From a virus, in IMG/VR virus record IMGVR_UViG_3300042476_000763, positions 1 through 38,948 of that record: DNA of 38,948 nucleotides; one strand, given 5' to 3'. The notes below the pieces were generated by a model. The model did no database searches and had not been told where the DNA came from. It worked only from the letters and a program-made list of their open reading frames with translations. Positions 24,067 to 32,059 of this stretch are shown piece after piece. Position 1 is the first letter of the stretch, and each line of letters begins with the position of its first letter. The translations under genes were made by a program, and so were the position numbers.

Positions 24067-24726
24067 ATGACAACCACTAAATTAGCAATACCAATTCAAG
24101 ACCTTTATGCAGCAATTAATTCTAAAATTGTATTAAATGCTCAAAATGTTTTATCAAATGCTCCTCAATTAATCAATGACAAATATGATTATGATTTAAC
24201 TGAAAGTATTATGAGAACAATTAATGAAGCTATTAAGCACATAGAATCAGCTAGAAAAAATGTTACTATGCCATTAGATGCTTATAAAAAATCATTAATT
24301 GAAATTGAAAAAGAATCAACTCAATTATTTAATGACTTTATTAATTCACGCAAAAAAATGCTTTTAGAATATAATGAGCAATTAATTAAAAAGCAGGAAG
24401 AGGCAAATAGGAAAATCAAAGAAGAAGCAAACAATATGCTAAAGCAAAGCGGAGCTGAAGCATTAGCTGATATTATGGGTCATTTTACAGATAAATTAGT
24501 TAATGCTAATATTGAATTAGAAAAGCCTAAAAATATTAGAACAATTATTAAAGCTAAGATTAATGGAGAAGTTGATTGGATTAAAGTTATTGGAGTATTA
24601 TTTAATGCTAAAATATTGCAACCAGAAGATTTATTAAAACAATTACCAAAAGCTATGGATGAATGTGGTGTAAAGTCAATTGATGGAATTGAATTATATG
24701 AACATAAAACTCAAGTAATACGATGA
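24067..24726 (+). CDS. Coiled-coil protein of the replication/recombination block
   Basis: 219 residues. Residues about 45-120 are a long charged helix (IKHIESARKNV, IEIEKESTQLFNDFINSRKK, QLIKKQEEANRKIKEEA), followed by a small C-terminal alpha/beta domain (IRTIIKAKINGEVDWIKVIG). The layout recalls DUF1351-type phage proteins that accompany recombination genes, but I cannot confirm it. Ends ATGA-coupled to the next gene. Confidence 0.6.
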   Translation: MTTTKLAIPIQDLYAAINSKIVLNAQNVLSNAPQLINDKYDYDLTESIMRTINEAIKHIESARKNVTMPLDAYKKSLIEIEKESTQLFNDFINSRKKMLLEYNEQLIKKQEEANRKIKEEANNMLKQSGAEALADIMGHFTDKLVNANIELEKPKNIRTIIKAKINGEVDWIKVIGVLFNAKILQPEDLLKQLPKAMDECGVKSIDGIELYEHKTQVIR

Positions 24727-24992
24727 ACATTTTAATTGAAGCAAATAAAATTGTTAATGATAGGTCTGAAGAAAAGCAAAGGCAATATGGACCATTTGCC
24801 GAAGGAATGGAAAAAGCAGCTAAAATAGCTTCTATTATGTCAAATAAAGATTTTACAACAACTGATATTTATAATTGCTTAATTGCTTTAAAATTATCTC
24901 GCGAATCTTATAATCATAAAGAAGATAATTTATTAGATGCTGTAGCTTATATTGCTTCATTAAATGACTATAAAAATTCTTTAACATTATGA
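24723..24992 (+). CDS. DUF6378-like small protein
   Basis: 89 residues: ANKIVNDRSEEKQRQYGPFAEG, then a KIASIMSN helix, and LIALKLSRESYNHKEDNLLDAVAYIASL. This matches the pattern of DUF6378, small all-helical phage proteins with an xxxxRxxxYG N-motif and KLAR...DxxVDxAGYAAL C-motif, reminiscent of all-alpha NTP pyrophosphatases. ATGA overlaps on both sides place it in a translationally coupled chain leading into the modification cluster. Confidence 0.7.
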   Translation: MNILIEANKIVNDRSEEKQRQYGPFAEGMEKAAKIASIMSNKDFTTTDIYNCLIALKLSRESYNHKEDNLLDAVAYIASLNDYKNSLTL

Positions 24993-25882
24993 AAACAGCA
25001 ATAATTGGAATAATAAATAATCCAGCTACTTCAGAGAACTCTCATTCAGCTGGTATGAATTATATAGTGTCAAAGTTATTTGATGCACCTATATTAAATG
25101 AGAATGAAGATTGGAATGATTATGATAGATTAATCATATATCATGGAGTTAATTTTAAGGAAGGTTCATTTAATATAATTGGAGGTTTTTCAAATGATAT
25201 TTTTATTAGAATAAAAAAGTTAATTGATTATAAAGGTGAGATATTAACTTTAGATGGATTTCAATTAATTGATTTAATTAAAGCTAGAAAATTATACAAT
25301 TATACTTATGATAAAGTATTTAATTCAATTAAATTACCAAATAAAGATAAATTAGTAATTGGTGATTCTCATTCAATATCTGTTTGGCCAAATGAAGAAT
25401 ATACAATATCTAGAAATGATGGCAAAACATTACATGGGTTTTTAAAATTAAATTTAGATTTATCTAATTATAAAGAGATAATATTTTATTTCGGAAATAT
25501 TGATATTAGATTTCATTTAGCTAGGCAATCAAATCCAATAGAAGCAACTAAAGATTTATTTAATCATTATTGTGAATACGCTTCTAAATATAATTGCTCA
25601 TTAACTCAATTGCTTCCAATTGAAGATGAATCTAGAAAAATACCAAGCACTGGATTATATAAAGGTAAACCATTTTATGGTGGTATTGAATTAAGAAAAG
25701 AATTAAGAAATATAGCTAATGATATAATGAAAAATTCTAATTTAAAATTTATTGAATGGCCTGATTATTTTGTAGATATTAATGGCAATTTAAAATTTGA
25801 TATTATGGAACCTAAGCAATCAGTCCATATTCGACCTAAATATTATCAGAGAAACATAAAAAAACAACTTTCACTTTTTTAA
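24989..25882 (+). CDS. SGNH-hydrolase-like protein of the modification cluster
   Basis: 297 residues. An N-terminal 120-residue segment starts MKTAIIGIINNPATSENSHS. Residues 125-129 are GDSHS, with S127 as candidate nucleophile; 169-176 are GNIDIRFH, resembling the SGNH block III GxND; and SVHIRPKYY at 278-286 offers the catalytic His (H280). The layout suggests an SGNH/GDSL fold, either an esterase or an acyltransferase. Because it begins the chain with inositol-phosphate synthase and base-modifying genes, a role in trimming or esterifying a modified base is inferred. The spacing of the Asp/Glu-His pair is not classical, so catalysis is uncertain. Confidence 0.6.
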   Translation: MKTAIIGIINNPATSENSHSAGMNYIVSKLFDAPILNENEDWNDYDRLIIYHGVNFKEGSFNIIGGFSNDIFIRIKKLIDYKGEILTLDGFQLIDLIKARKLYNYTYDKVFNSIKLPNKDKLVIGDSHSISVWPNEEYTISRNDGKTLHGFLKLNLDLSNYKEIIFYFGNIDIRFHLARQSNPIEATKDLFNHYCEYASKYNCSLTQLLPIEDESRKIPSTGLYKGKPFYGGIELRKELRNIANDIMKNSNLKFIEWPDYFVDINGNLKFDIMEPKQSVHIRPKYYQRNIKKQLSLF

Positions 25883-25892
25883 ACAATCAAAC

Positions 25893-27074
25893 ATGAAAAA
25901 AATTAAAGTAGCAATCGTTGGTGCTGGTAATTGCGCCAAATCATTAGTAGAAGGAGTCCAATATTATACTCAAAATAATAATGAATTATTTGGGTTAATG
26001 AAGAAAGATATTGGAGGTTATTTGCCTGAACATATTGAATTTGTATGTGCATTTGATATTGATAAAAGAAAAATTGGTAAATCATTAGGTGAAGCATTAA
26101 AAGAGAAACCTAATAATGCATACAATATTGTTGATAAAATTAATTGTGAAGCTTTGGTATATGAAGCTCCAATAATTGATAGTTACGCATCATTAATGGA
26201 GAATTATCCAGTTGATAATAGGTTTTTAGTTGACCAAAAATTAAGAATAAAAACAGATTTAAATTATTATAGTTCAACTTGTGATATAGATAGCATAATA
26301 GAATTTTATAAGAAAAAATTATCTAATATTTTATTAGAAAATAAAGTAGATGTATTAATTAATTATTTGCCAGTTGGTTCTCAATTAGCTACCGAATTTT
26401 GGGCTAATATAGCTATTGAAAATAAAATATCATTTGTTAATTGCATTCCAGTATTTATAGCTTCAAATAAAGAATGGGAAAAGAAATTTTATGATAATAA
26501 AACTACTATTATTGGCGATGATATGCGTTCGCAATTTGGAGCTTCAATATTATCTCAAATGCTTCAAGAATTAGCATTTGAAAGAGGGCATAAAGTTAAA
26601 GCACATATACAACGCAATGTAGGTGGCAATACTGATTTTTTAAATATGGAAGATAAATCAAGATTGTCTTCAAAAAAAATATCAAAAGAAAATGTAATTA
26701 AATCTCAAAATGAAATTAGAAATATATCTATTGATGGCTCATTCTTACATGCTGGGCCTAGTGAATATATAGCTTATTATGGTGATAATAAAGTAGCTAA
26801 TTTTAGATTAGAATTAGAAGGTTTTGGAGGAGCACCTGTAATTTTAGACGCCCAATTATCAGTGCAAGATTCTCCAAATTCAGCTGGAGTAGTGATTGAC
26901 GCTATTAGGTACATTAAAGTAGCAAATGAATTAGGGATATATGGAGCACTAAAAGGCCCATCAGCTTTCACACAAAAAACACCACCTAAGCAAATGATGT
27001 TTGTTGATGCATTAAAAGAATGCGAAGCTTTAGCTAATAGACAATACACTGATTCAACTTTAAGAATAAATTAA
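25893..27074 (+). CDS. Inositol-3-phosphate synthase
   Basis: 393 residues, the size of compact actinobacterial/archaeal-type enzymes that convert glucose-6-phosphate to 1L-myo-inositol 3-phosphate using NAD+. Motifs: GAGNCAKSLVEG at 10-21 (NAD-binding loop), NYLPVGSQ at 157-164, GDDMRSQFGAS at 208-218, NVGGNTDFLNM at 242-252, a lysine-rich catalytic stretch at 254-270, and DSPNSAG at 326-332. These are diagnostic. It is a metabolic enzyme unusual for a phage and is followed at once by a HAD phosphatase that could release free inositol. Cytoplasmic. An A-rich leader precedes it, 10 bases after the SGNH-like gene. Confidence 0.93.
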   Translation: MKKIKVAIVGAGNCAKSLVEGVQYYTQNNNELFGLMKKDIGGYLPEHIEFVCAFDIDKRKIGKSLGEALKEKPNNAYNIVDKINCEALVYEAPIIDSYASLMENYPVDNRFLVDQKLRIKTDLNYYSSTCDIDSIIEFYKKKLSNILLENKVDVLINYLPVGSQLATEFWANIAIENKISFVNCIPVFIASNKEWEKKFYDNKTTIIGDDMRSQFGASILSQMLQELAFERGHKVKAHIQRNVGGNTDFLNMEDKSRLSSKKISKENVIKSQNEIRNISIDGSFLHAGPSEYIAYYGDNKVANFRLELEGFGGAPVILDAQLSVQDSPNSAGVVIDAIRYIKVANELGIYGALKGPSAFTQKTPPKQMMFVDALKECEALANRQYTDSTLRIN

Positions 27075-27076
27075 TT

Positions 27077-27445
27077 ATGGAAATATATGCCTATGATTTT
27101 GATGGTGTAGTATCTATCGGAATTAATCCTAGAAATGACAATGATATTATAATAACTGGTCGTTGTATTGATGAAAAAGAATATGTATTAAATGAACTTA
27201 ATAAAAGAAATATTAATTGCAAAGTTTATTTTAATCCAATGACTTTAAATGAAAGAGGCAATCATACTATTGATTCAAGAATTAAATCAGGAATGCATAA
27301 AGTTAGTACTATAATTGATTTAATTAAGAATGGAATTAAGATAACTAGATTCTTTGAAGATGACCCAATTCAATATGAGTTATTAAAAGAAATTGATTTC
27401 GCAATAGAATTAGTTTTTATTCAACATTATTTAGTAGAAAAATAA
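27077..27445 (+). CDS. HAD-family phosphatase
   Basis: 122 residues with all four HAD motifs: DFDG at 7-10 (nucleophile D7, general acid D9), ITGR at 26-29, a SGMHK lysine at 75, and FEDDP at 93-97. No cap domain, so it resembles small phosphatases acting on sugar phosphates or nucleotides. It begins two bases after inositol-3-phosphate synthase; dephosphorylating inositol phosphate to myo-inositol is the obvious hypothesis, though a 5'-nucleotidase-like or polynucleotide phosphatase role is also possible. Confidence 0.83.
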   Translation: MEIYAYDFDGVVSIGINPRNDNDIIITGRCIDEKEYVLNELNKRNINCKVYFNPMTLNERGNHTIDSRIKSGMHKVSTIIDLIKNGIKITRFFEDDPIQYELLKEIDFAIELVFIQHYLVEK

Positions 27446-27446
27446 A

Positions 27447-28349
27447 ATGGAAAAACAAATTAAAATTAAAAATGGTGTTCATTATATTTATAGCACTCAA
27501 TTAAAAACATTTAATGATAATGATATTGAATTAAATTCATATAAGCATGTTGATTTTAAAGATAAAACAGTGCTAGATATTGGAGCTTGTATTGGTTCAT
27601 TTTCAAGATTAGCATTTGAAGGCAATTGTAGTAAGTATATTGCTTTTGAACCAGATGAAGATAATTTTAATATGCTAAAATTAAATAACAAAAATTTAAA
27701 TTCTGAAATATTCTTAGGGGCAATATCTAATTGTGATGATGAGTATATTAAATTTTATAAAGCAGAAAGTGATAATAAGACTATTGGCTACACTGAAAGC
27801 AACTCAACTATAGATAATATTAAATCAAATAGAATAGAGCAATTAGTTAAAAATTATAACTTTAAAAAAGTATTAGATAAATATAAACCACAAATAATTA
27901 AATGCGATATAGAAGGAGGTGAGTTTGATTTGTTTTGCGATTATCTACCTAATTATGTCACTGAAGTAATTATTGAGTTCCATGTATTAAATAAAAAAGA
28001 AAACTTATATAAGTTATGGTTTGAGATATTTAATAAAACTTTTTTAGGGCAAAAATGGCAAATAGTTAAACAACCAAAATATGTTTGTAGGAATTGGACT
28101 ACATTTAATGGATTAAATGTATTTACAATTGGGTTTAAAAGAGAAAGCAATTGGTTAGAATTAGATAAAAAAGCCAAATACAAAACGCTTGATAAAATAA
28201 TTAATAGAAAATATAGTGGAATTAATGGACATGAATTAGATTCTATAATAAATAAATATTGTGAAAATCAAAATAGATTAAGCAATAAAAATAAAAGCTT
28301 TATAGAGTATTCATTATTAGAATATAAATCAATAAAACAATTATTATGA
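27447..28349 (+). CDS. FkbM-family SAM-dependent methyltransferase
   Basis: 300 residues. SAM-binding motif I is VLDIGACIGSF at 42-52, motif II FEPD at 67-70, and KCDIEGGEF at 152-160 is the FkbM-typical motif, followed by EVIIEFHV. FkbM enzymes O-methylate sugars and polyketides. Here it sits between the inositol genes and the base-modification protein, so O-methylation of the attached moiety is inferred. The last 80 residues (ELDKKAKYKTLDKIINRKY) form a separate helical tail. ATGA-coupled to the next gene. Confidence 0.83.
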   Translation: MEKQIKIKNGVHYIYSTQLKTFNDNDIELNSYKHVDFKDKTVLDIGACIGSFSRLAFEGNCSKYIAFEPDEDNFNMLKLNNKNLNSEIFLGAISNCDDEYIKFYKAESDNKTIGYTESNSTIDNIKSNRIEQLVKNYNFKKVLDKYKPQIIKCDIEGGEFDLFCDYLPNYVTEVIIEFHVLNKKENLYKLWFEIFNKTFLGQKWQIVKQPKYVCRNWTTFNGLNVFTIGFKRESNWLELDKKAKYKTLDKIINRKYSGINGHELDSIINKYCENQNRLSNKNKSFIEYSLLEYKSIKQLL

Positions 28350-29380
28350 AGGATTTAATTAATATGAATGTTATTGATGATGTTGGATATTTCTTTAATA
28401 AAGTAAATGAAAGAGCTTTATATAAATTAGGATTTGTAGAAAATTATAGTGATGAAAATCAACCGGCTTTAGGAATAAATGTTGAATATTTCCATCCACA
28501 AATTACATTAGATGATAGGATGAGATACATAATGGAAAATATTGTTGTATCTAATCTTTCTATTGATAATATTATTTGTAATACTATTATATCACATTTT
28601 TATGGAGCAAGAGGTATTCATCAAATATTAACTAGAGATAATAATCCAAAAACAGCATTAGTTGATTTTGAAAGATTAAATAATGATATTGAATATGAAA
28701 ATGAAATTAGAATTAATTTAAATGATGCAGTATCATTAGGTTTGCCAATATATGGTAGCACTGAATTGAGAACTAGTTTATTTGGAGCATCAAATAATTA
28801 TGTTAGCAAATTAAAAAATCAAACTAGAAATACTGATAAAATAAATATATTGCTATGGGTTAGTTCATTTATCAAAAATGGTATTACTAAAAAAATGGCG
28901 AATGCTAATTCATTAAAAGAAATGTTTGATGTTTTAAATAATATTGAAGGTGTAGGTGGTTATTATGGTTATCATTGTTCTACTAGCAATAGTGTAAATC
29001 CTAAAATTAATATTAATCATGATGAGCGGTTTTGCGTTCCAGGACCAGGAGCTAGAAAAACTTTAGATATGATGTTCAAAGAAGATTGCAAAATACCTTA
29101 TGGTGATAGAGTGATTTGGTTTAGAGAGAATTATAAACAATTAATTGGTGAAATATACTTACATGACAGCACACATAATGTAATTGTCAATGGTAATAAA
29201 ATATTGCAAGATGAGCAAGATGAATTAAAGACTTATGGATGTGAAGTTGGTTTATGCCAATATGGTGTTTATGTAAGATTAAAAAATAATCCTCATTTAA
29301 TTAATAAAAGAAAAGTTGCTAGAGTTGAAGACAAAACAATGCAACTATTTTTTAATAGAATTAAAACTACACTTTTTTAA
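28346..29380 (+). CDS. aGPT-Pplase / hmdU-DNA-kinase-helical-domain-like protein
   Basis: 344 residues, all-helical, related by pattern to the glycosylase-like clade named alpha-glutamyl/putrescinyl thymine pyrophosphorylase. Key stretches: an N-terminal helical region with RMRYIMENIVVSNLSIDN, GVGGYYGYH at 202-210 (a GxGxFxxYQ-type loop), PGPGARKTL at 232-240 (the pGPGA.rg motif), and a C-terminal VEDKTMQLFFNRIK helix. In known phages these proteins act on hydroxymethyluracil in DNA, replacing its pyrophosphate or phosphate by a nucleophile. It is the strongest sign that this cluster alters bases in the phage DNA. Assignment is by motif reading. Confidence 0.68.
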   Translation: MKDLINMNVIDDVGYFFNKVNERALYKLGFVENYSDENQPALGINVEYFHPQITLDDRMRYIMENIVVSNLSIDNIICNTIISHFYGARGIHQILTRDNNPKTALVDFERLNNDIEYENEIRINLNDAVSLGLPIYGSTELRTSLFGASNNYVSKLKNQTRNTDKINILLWVSSFIKNGITKKMANANSLKEMFDVLNNIEGVGGYYGYHCSTSNSVNPKININHDERFCVPGPGARKTLDMMFKEDCKIPYGDRVIWFRENYKQLIGEIYLHDSTHNVIVNGNKILQDEQDELKTYGCEVGLCQYGVYVRLKNNPHLINKRKVARVEDKTMQLFFNRIKTTLF

Positions 29381-29403
29381 ATAAACTAAAATAAATACAA
29401 ACT

Positions 29404-29703
29404 ATGGAATTAAAATTTGAATTTGAATCAATTCGCAAATGGGCTAAAGAAAGAGGCATTTATGAAAAAGGAGATGCTAAAACTCAGTATTTAAAATTAT
29501 GCGAAGAAATGGGCGAATTAGCTCAATCATTATTAAAAAATAATGAAGAAGAATTTGTTGATGCAATTGGTGATTGCGTTGTAGTTCTTACTAATTTAGC
29601 TGCTTTAAAAGGTTATAATATTGAAGATTGCATTAATAGTGCTTATGATGTTATAGCTAAAAGAAAAGGCAAAATGGTTAATGGAACTTTTGTAAAAGAA
29701 TAA
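29404..29703 (+). CDS. MazG-like nucleotide pyrophosphohydrolase
   Basis: 99 residues with the all-alpha NTP pyrophosphatase signature: CEEMGELA (E34, E35, E38) and EEFVDAIGD with E50, D53 and D57, binding Mg2+. The enzyme hydrolyses a nucleoside triphosphate to its monophosphate plus PPi. In modification gene clusters, such enzymes often remove the canonical dNTP or supply the monophosphate to a thymidylate-synthase-like hydroxymethylase, which fits the gene two places downstream. Confidence 0.87.
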   Translation: MELKFEFESIRKWAKERGIYEKGDAKTQYLKLCEEMGELAQSLLKNNEEEFVDAIGDCVVVLTNLAALKGYNIEDCINSAYDVIAKRKGKMVNGTFVKE

Positions 29704-29705
29704 TT

Positions 29706-29948
29706 ATGAGATATACAGTTAGAGGGAAGAAAGGTCCTTATGATGGTCCTTTCACTAAATCTATCATCACTTATTTCTTAGAAGATGATAATGGAAAAAC
29801 AATATTTTGGCATGAAGGACCAAATAAAAAATTAAATGCTGAAATTGGGGATGTAATAACTGGTTTAGTTGTAAGAGATGATGATGTAGTTGATTATAAC
29901 AAATCAAATATCGAAATAATTTTAAAACAATTAAAATTAAATTTATGA
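29706..29948 (+). CDS. Hypothetical protein in the modification cluster
   Basis: 80 residues, not recognised. Beta-rich with a Gly/Pro-containing start (MRYTVRGKKGPYDGPF), then YFLEDDNGKTIFWHEGP and a valine-rich strand, which could form an OB- or SH3-like barrel. It lies between MazG and the thymidylate-synthase-like gene and is ATGA-coupled to the latter, so a role in the same pathway is plausible. Confidence 0.6.
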   Translation: MRYTVRGKKGPYDGPFTKSIITYFLEDDNGKTIFWHEGPNKKLNAEIGDVITGLVVRDDDVVDYNKSNIEIILKQLKLNL

Positions 29949-30640
29949 TAGAGTCTCATCACATTAAATTTACTAATGCAAATCAAGCTTTTGTTAATTT
30001 GTATAATTATGTAAATAACTATGGTCAATTAATTAATAATACTAAGACAATTTATAATATTGGTTTTTATATTACAAATCCATTAGATAATTTAATTAAT
30101 TGCAAAAGTAGGAATTGGTCTAAAAATTATGGTGATATAGAATGGCAATGGTATTTATCAAAAAATACTAATGCAATTGAATTATCTAAAATAGCAAAAA
30201 TTTGGGAGAATCATTTAGATAGCAATGGTAATGTAAATTCAAATTATGGTTATCAATGGTCTCAATCAAATCAATTAGATTTAATTATAAAAGAATTGAT
30301 TAGAGACAAAAGTACTAGAAGAGCTTATATTACAATTTATGATGGTAAGCAAATTGAAAACTCATTAGCAACTAATTGTGGATATTCTCTTGACACGCCT
30401 TGTACTTTAAATATTGGATTCAATATAATTAATGATGAAGTAAATATGAGTGTAATGATGAGGTCTAATGATTTATGGTATGGGTTTTGCAATGACCAAT
30501 ATTGCTTTTCTAATTTATTGAATTTAGTTATTGATAAATTAAATAGCAAAGGATTTAATTACAAATGCGGAGTTTATTATCATTTCGTAAATAATCTTCA
30601 TATTTATTCTAATAAGTTTAACAAACAAATAAATTTTTAA
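29945..30640 (+). CDS. Thymidylate-synthase-family enzyme, probable dNMP hydroxymethylase
   Basis: 231 residues, shorter than bacterial thymidylate synthase (about 264) and close to phage hydroxymethylases. Motifs: SRNWSKNYGDIEWQWYLS at 55-72, NSNYGYQW at 98-105, paired arginines R125-R126 for phosphate binding, TPCT at 151-154 with catalytic C153, RSNDLWYG at 173-180, and NNLHIYSN at 217-224. At the base-specificity site the sequence is GFCNDQYCF: ungapped alignment puts D184 where dUMP-specific enzymes have Asn, as in T4 dCMP hydroxymethylase, but a one-residue gap would place N183 there. It would supply a hydroxymethyl-pyrimidine nucleotide for incorporation in DNA. Confidence 0.82.
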   Translation: MIESHHIKFTNANQAFVNLYNYVNNYGQLINNTKTIYNIGFYITNPLDNLINCKSRNWSKNYGDIEWQWYLSKNTNAIELSKIAKIWENHLDSNGNVNSNYGYQWSQSNQLDLIIKELIRDKSTRRAYITIYDGKQIENSLATNCGYSLDTPCTLNIGFNIINDEVNMSVMMRSNDLWYGFCNDQYCFSNLLNLVIDKLNSKGFNYKCGVYYHFVNNLHIYSNKFNKQINF

Positions 30641-30641
30641 A

Positions 30642-31262
30642 ATGGAAAGAGACCAATACATCTATTACCCAGCATTGTCAGCTTCAAGAATTAAATCATT
30701 TTATAATGGTGAAATGATTTTTTCTTCAAAAGCACTTGATTATGGACAAAGTTTTCATTATCAATTATTGGAAACTAGTTATGATAGTATGCCAAAAGAA
30801 GTACAATTCATTCATGATAAAATAATGGAACATCCAATTGCTGGATATTTATTTAAAGATACTAAAAAAGAATTTGCTATGGTTAATGATTTAATTATAG
30901 AAAATAAATTAGTAAATGCTAAAGCTATGTTTGATATTTATTGTGAAGAAAAACAAATAATAGCTGATATTAAAACAACTTCAGCAACTAATTTAAATTC
31001 ATTTATTTCTGATATGACTAAATATAATAATCATATACAGGCTGTATGGTTTAGTATGGTAGCTAATTTAGACCCTAAAAACTTTTATTATATAGGAGTA
31101 AATAAGAAATTCAATAAAAATAAATTAAATCAAGAATGCATATATGTGTATAGGCATACTGATGAAGAGATTGAAAAAGCTAAATTTTTAATTAATAATT
31201 ATATTAAAACGCAATGGGAGGAAGTAAAAAAATATCTTGGACAAAGGACCCAAAACAAGTAA
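30642..31262 (+). CDS. PD-(D/E)XK exonuclease of the recombination module
   Basis: 206 residues beginning MERDQYIYYPALSASRIKSF, the LSaSrik opening of phage RecE/Cas4-type nucleases. GQSFHYQLLE at 35-44 provides the motif histidine H39, D98 lies in AKAMFDIY, and ADIKTT at 108-113 gives the D109-x-K111 core; Q133 follows. A 5'-3' exonuclease making ssDNA tails for annealing is the expected role, together with the SSB-like protein. It is shorter than RecE-type nucleases by roughly 50 residues, mostly in the N-terminal part. Confidence 0.8.
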   Translation: MERDQYIYYPALSASRIKSFYNGEMIFSSKALDYGQSFHYQLLETSYDSMPKEVQFIHDKIMEHPIAGYLFKDTKKEFAMVNDLIIENKLVNAKAMFDIYCEEKQIIADIKTTSATNLNSFISDMTKYNNHIQAVWFSMVANLDPKNFYYIGVNKKFNKNKLNQECIYVYRHTDEEIEKAKFLINNYIKTQWEEVKKYLGQRTQNK

Positions 31263-31264
31263 AA

Positions 31265-31669
31265 ATGACAACTGGAGAATTAATGCTTTCAATTATTGAT
31301 ACTAAACAACATTATACATTTGAAGAATGGATTGAATCAATTTATGAAAATGCTAAATCAATTTATGATTATACACCAAATGGAAATAGACATACTTCTT
31401 CAGTATGGCCTAGAAGAGCAATAATTGGAATTGCTGTTAAACATTGGAGAGGAAGAAAATCATTAAGTGAAATTGGTAAGCAAATGGCAAAATGTGAAAA
31501 TAGAGAATCTAAATTCGACCATTCAACTTTAATTTACAATGTACAAAAACATGATGAGCATTTAAAATTTAAAGATTATGGTTTTGAAGATTATTATTTA
31601 TTGTATAATAAATTATTAAATAAATGCCGTAGTTGTGGATTAATTAAATATTACGAACATGAAAAATGA
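31265..31669 (+). CDS. DnaA domain-IV-like DNA-binding protein without AAA+ domain
   Basis: 134 residues from ATG 31265, two bases after the exonuclease stop; the frame reaches back to 31214 but that part is overlapped. Residues about 47-100 match the DnaA C-terminal helix-turn-helix: RRAIIGIAVKHWRG, then SLSEIGKQMA, then DHSTLIYNVQKH, where DHST is the DnaA-box-contacting signature. No Walker motifs. The C-terminus has CRSC, a possible half zinc site. Position just ahead of nuclease, helicase-loader-like and DnaB genes suggests an origin-binding role, or interference with host DnaA. Confidence 0.72.
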   Translation: MTTGELMLSIIDTKQHYTFEEWIESIYENAKSIYDYTPNGNRHTSSVWPRRAIIGIAVKHWRGRKSLSEIGKQMAKCENRESKFDHSTLIYNVQKHDEHLKFKDYGFEDYYLLYNKLLNKCRSCGLIKYYEHEK

Positions 31670-32048
31670 AGAAAGAGAGATTTATAAAACAATAACTAAT
31701 TATTTAGTTTATCAATATCCTAATTTAATATTTAGATTTGATTTTGCTGCTGGATTATGGTTGAATAAATATCATGCTATGTTGCATGGTAAATTAAATC
31801 CAATAAAAGGATTCCCAGATTTATTTATTGCTTATAAGAATTTAAAGTATAATGGTTTATTTATTGAGATTAAAACTGAAAAATCAACTCCATTTAAAAA
31901 GAATGGAGAATTAAAAAGTGGAGACCATTTAATAGAACAACAAATGATTTTAAATAAATTAAATGAGCAAGGATATTATTGTGTATTTGGAATTGGATTT
32001 GATAATTGTAAACAAATAATTGATGACTACATAAATAACAAACTTTAA
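31659..32048 (+). CDS. VRR-NUC domain nuclease
   Basis: 129 residues with a full VRR-NUC pattern: GFPDLFIAY at 51-59 (D54), FIEIKTEKS at 68-76 (E70, K72), and an EQQMILNKLNEQGY helix with the motif Gln at 94-95. VRR-NUC proteins are PD-(D/E)XK nucleases acting on branched or flapped DNA; phage versions likely resolve replication or recombination intermediates. It overlaps the DnaA-IV-like gene by 11 bases. Confidence 0.88.
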   Translation: MKNEEREIYKTITNYLVYQYPNLIFRFDFAAGLWLNKYHAMLHGKLNPIKGFPDLFIAYKNLKYNGLFIEIKTEKSTPFKKNGELKSGDHLIEQQMILNKLNEQGYYCVFGIGFDNCKQIIDDYINNKL

Positions 32049-32059
32049 ATAAAAATAAA

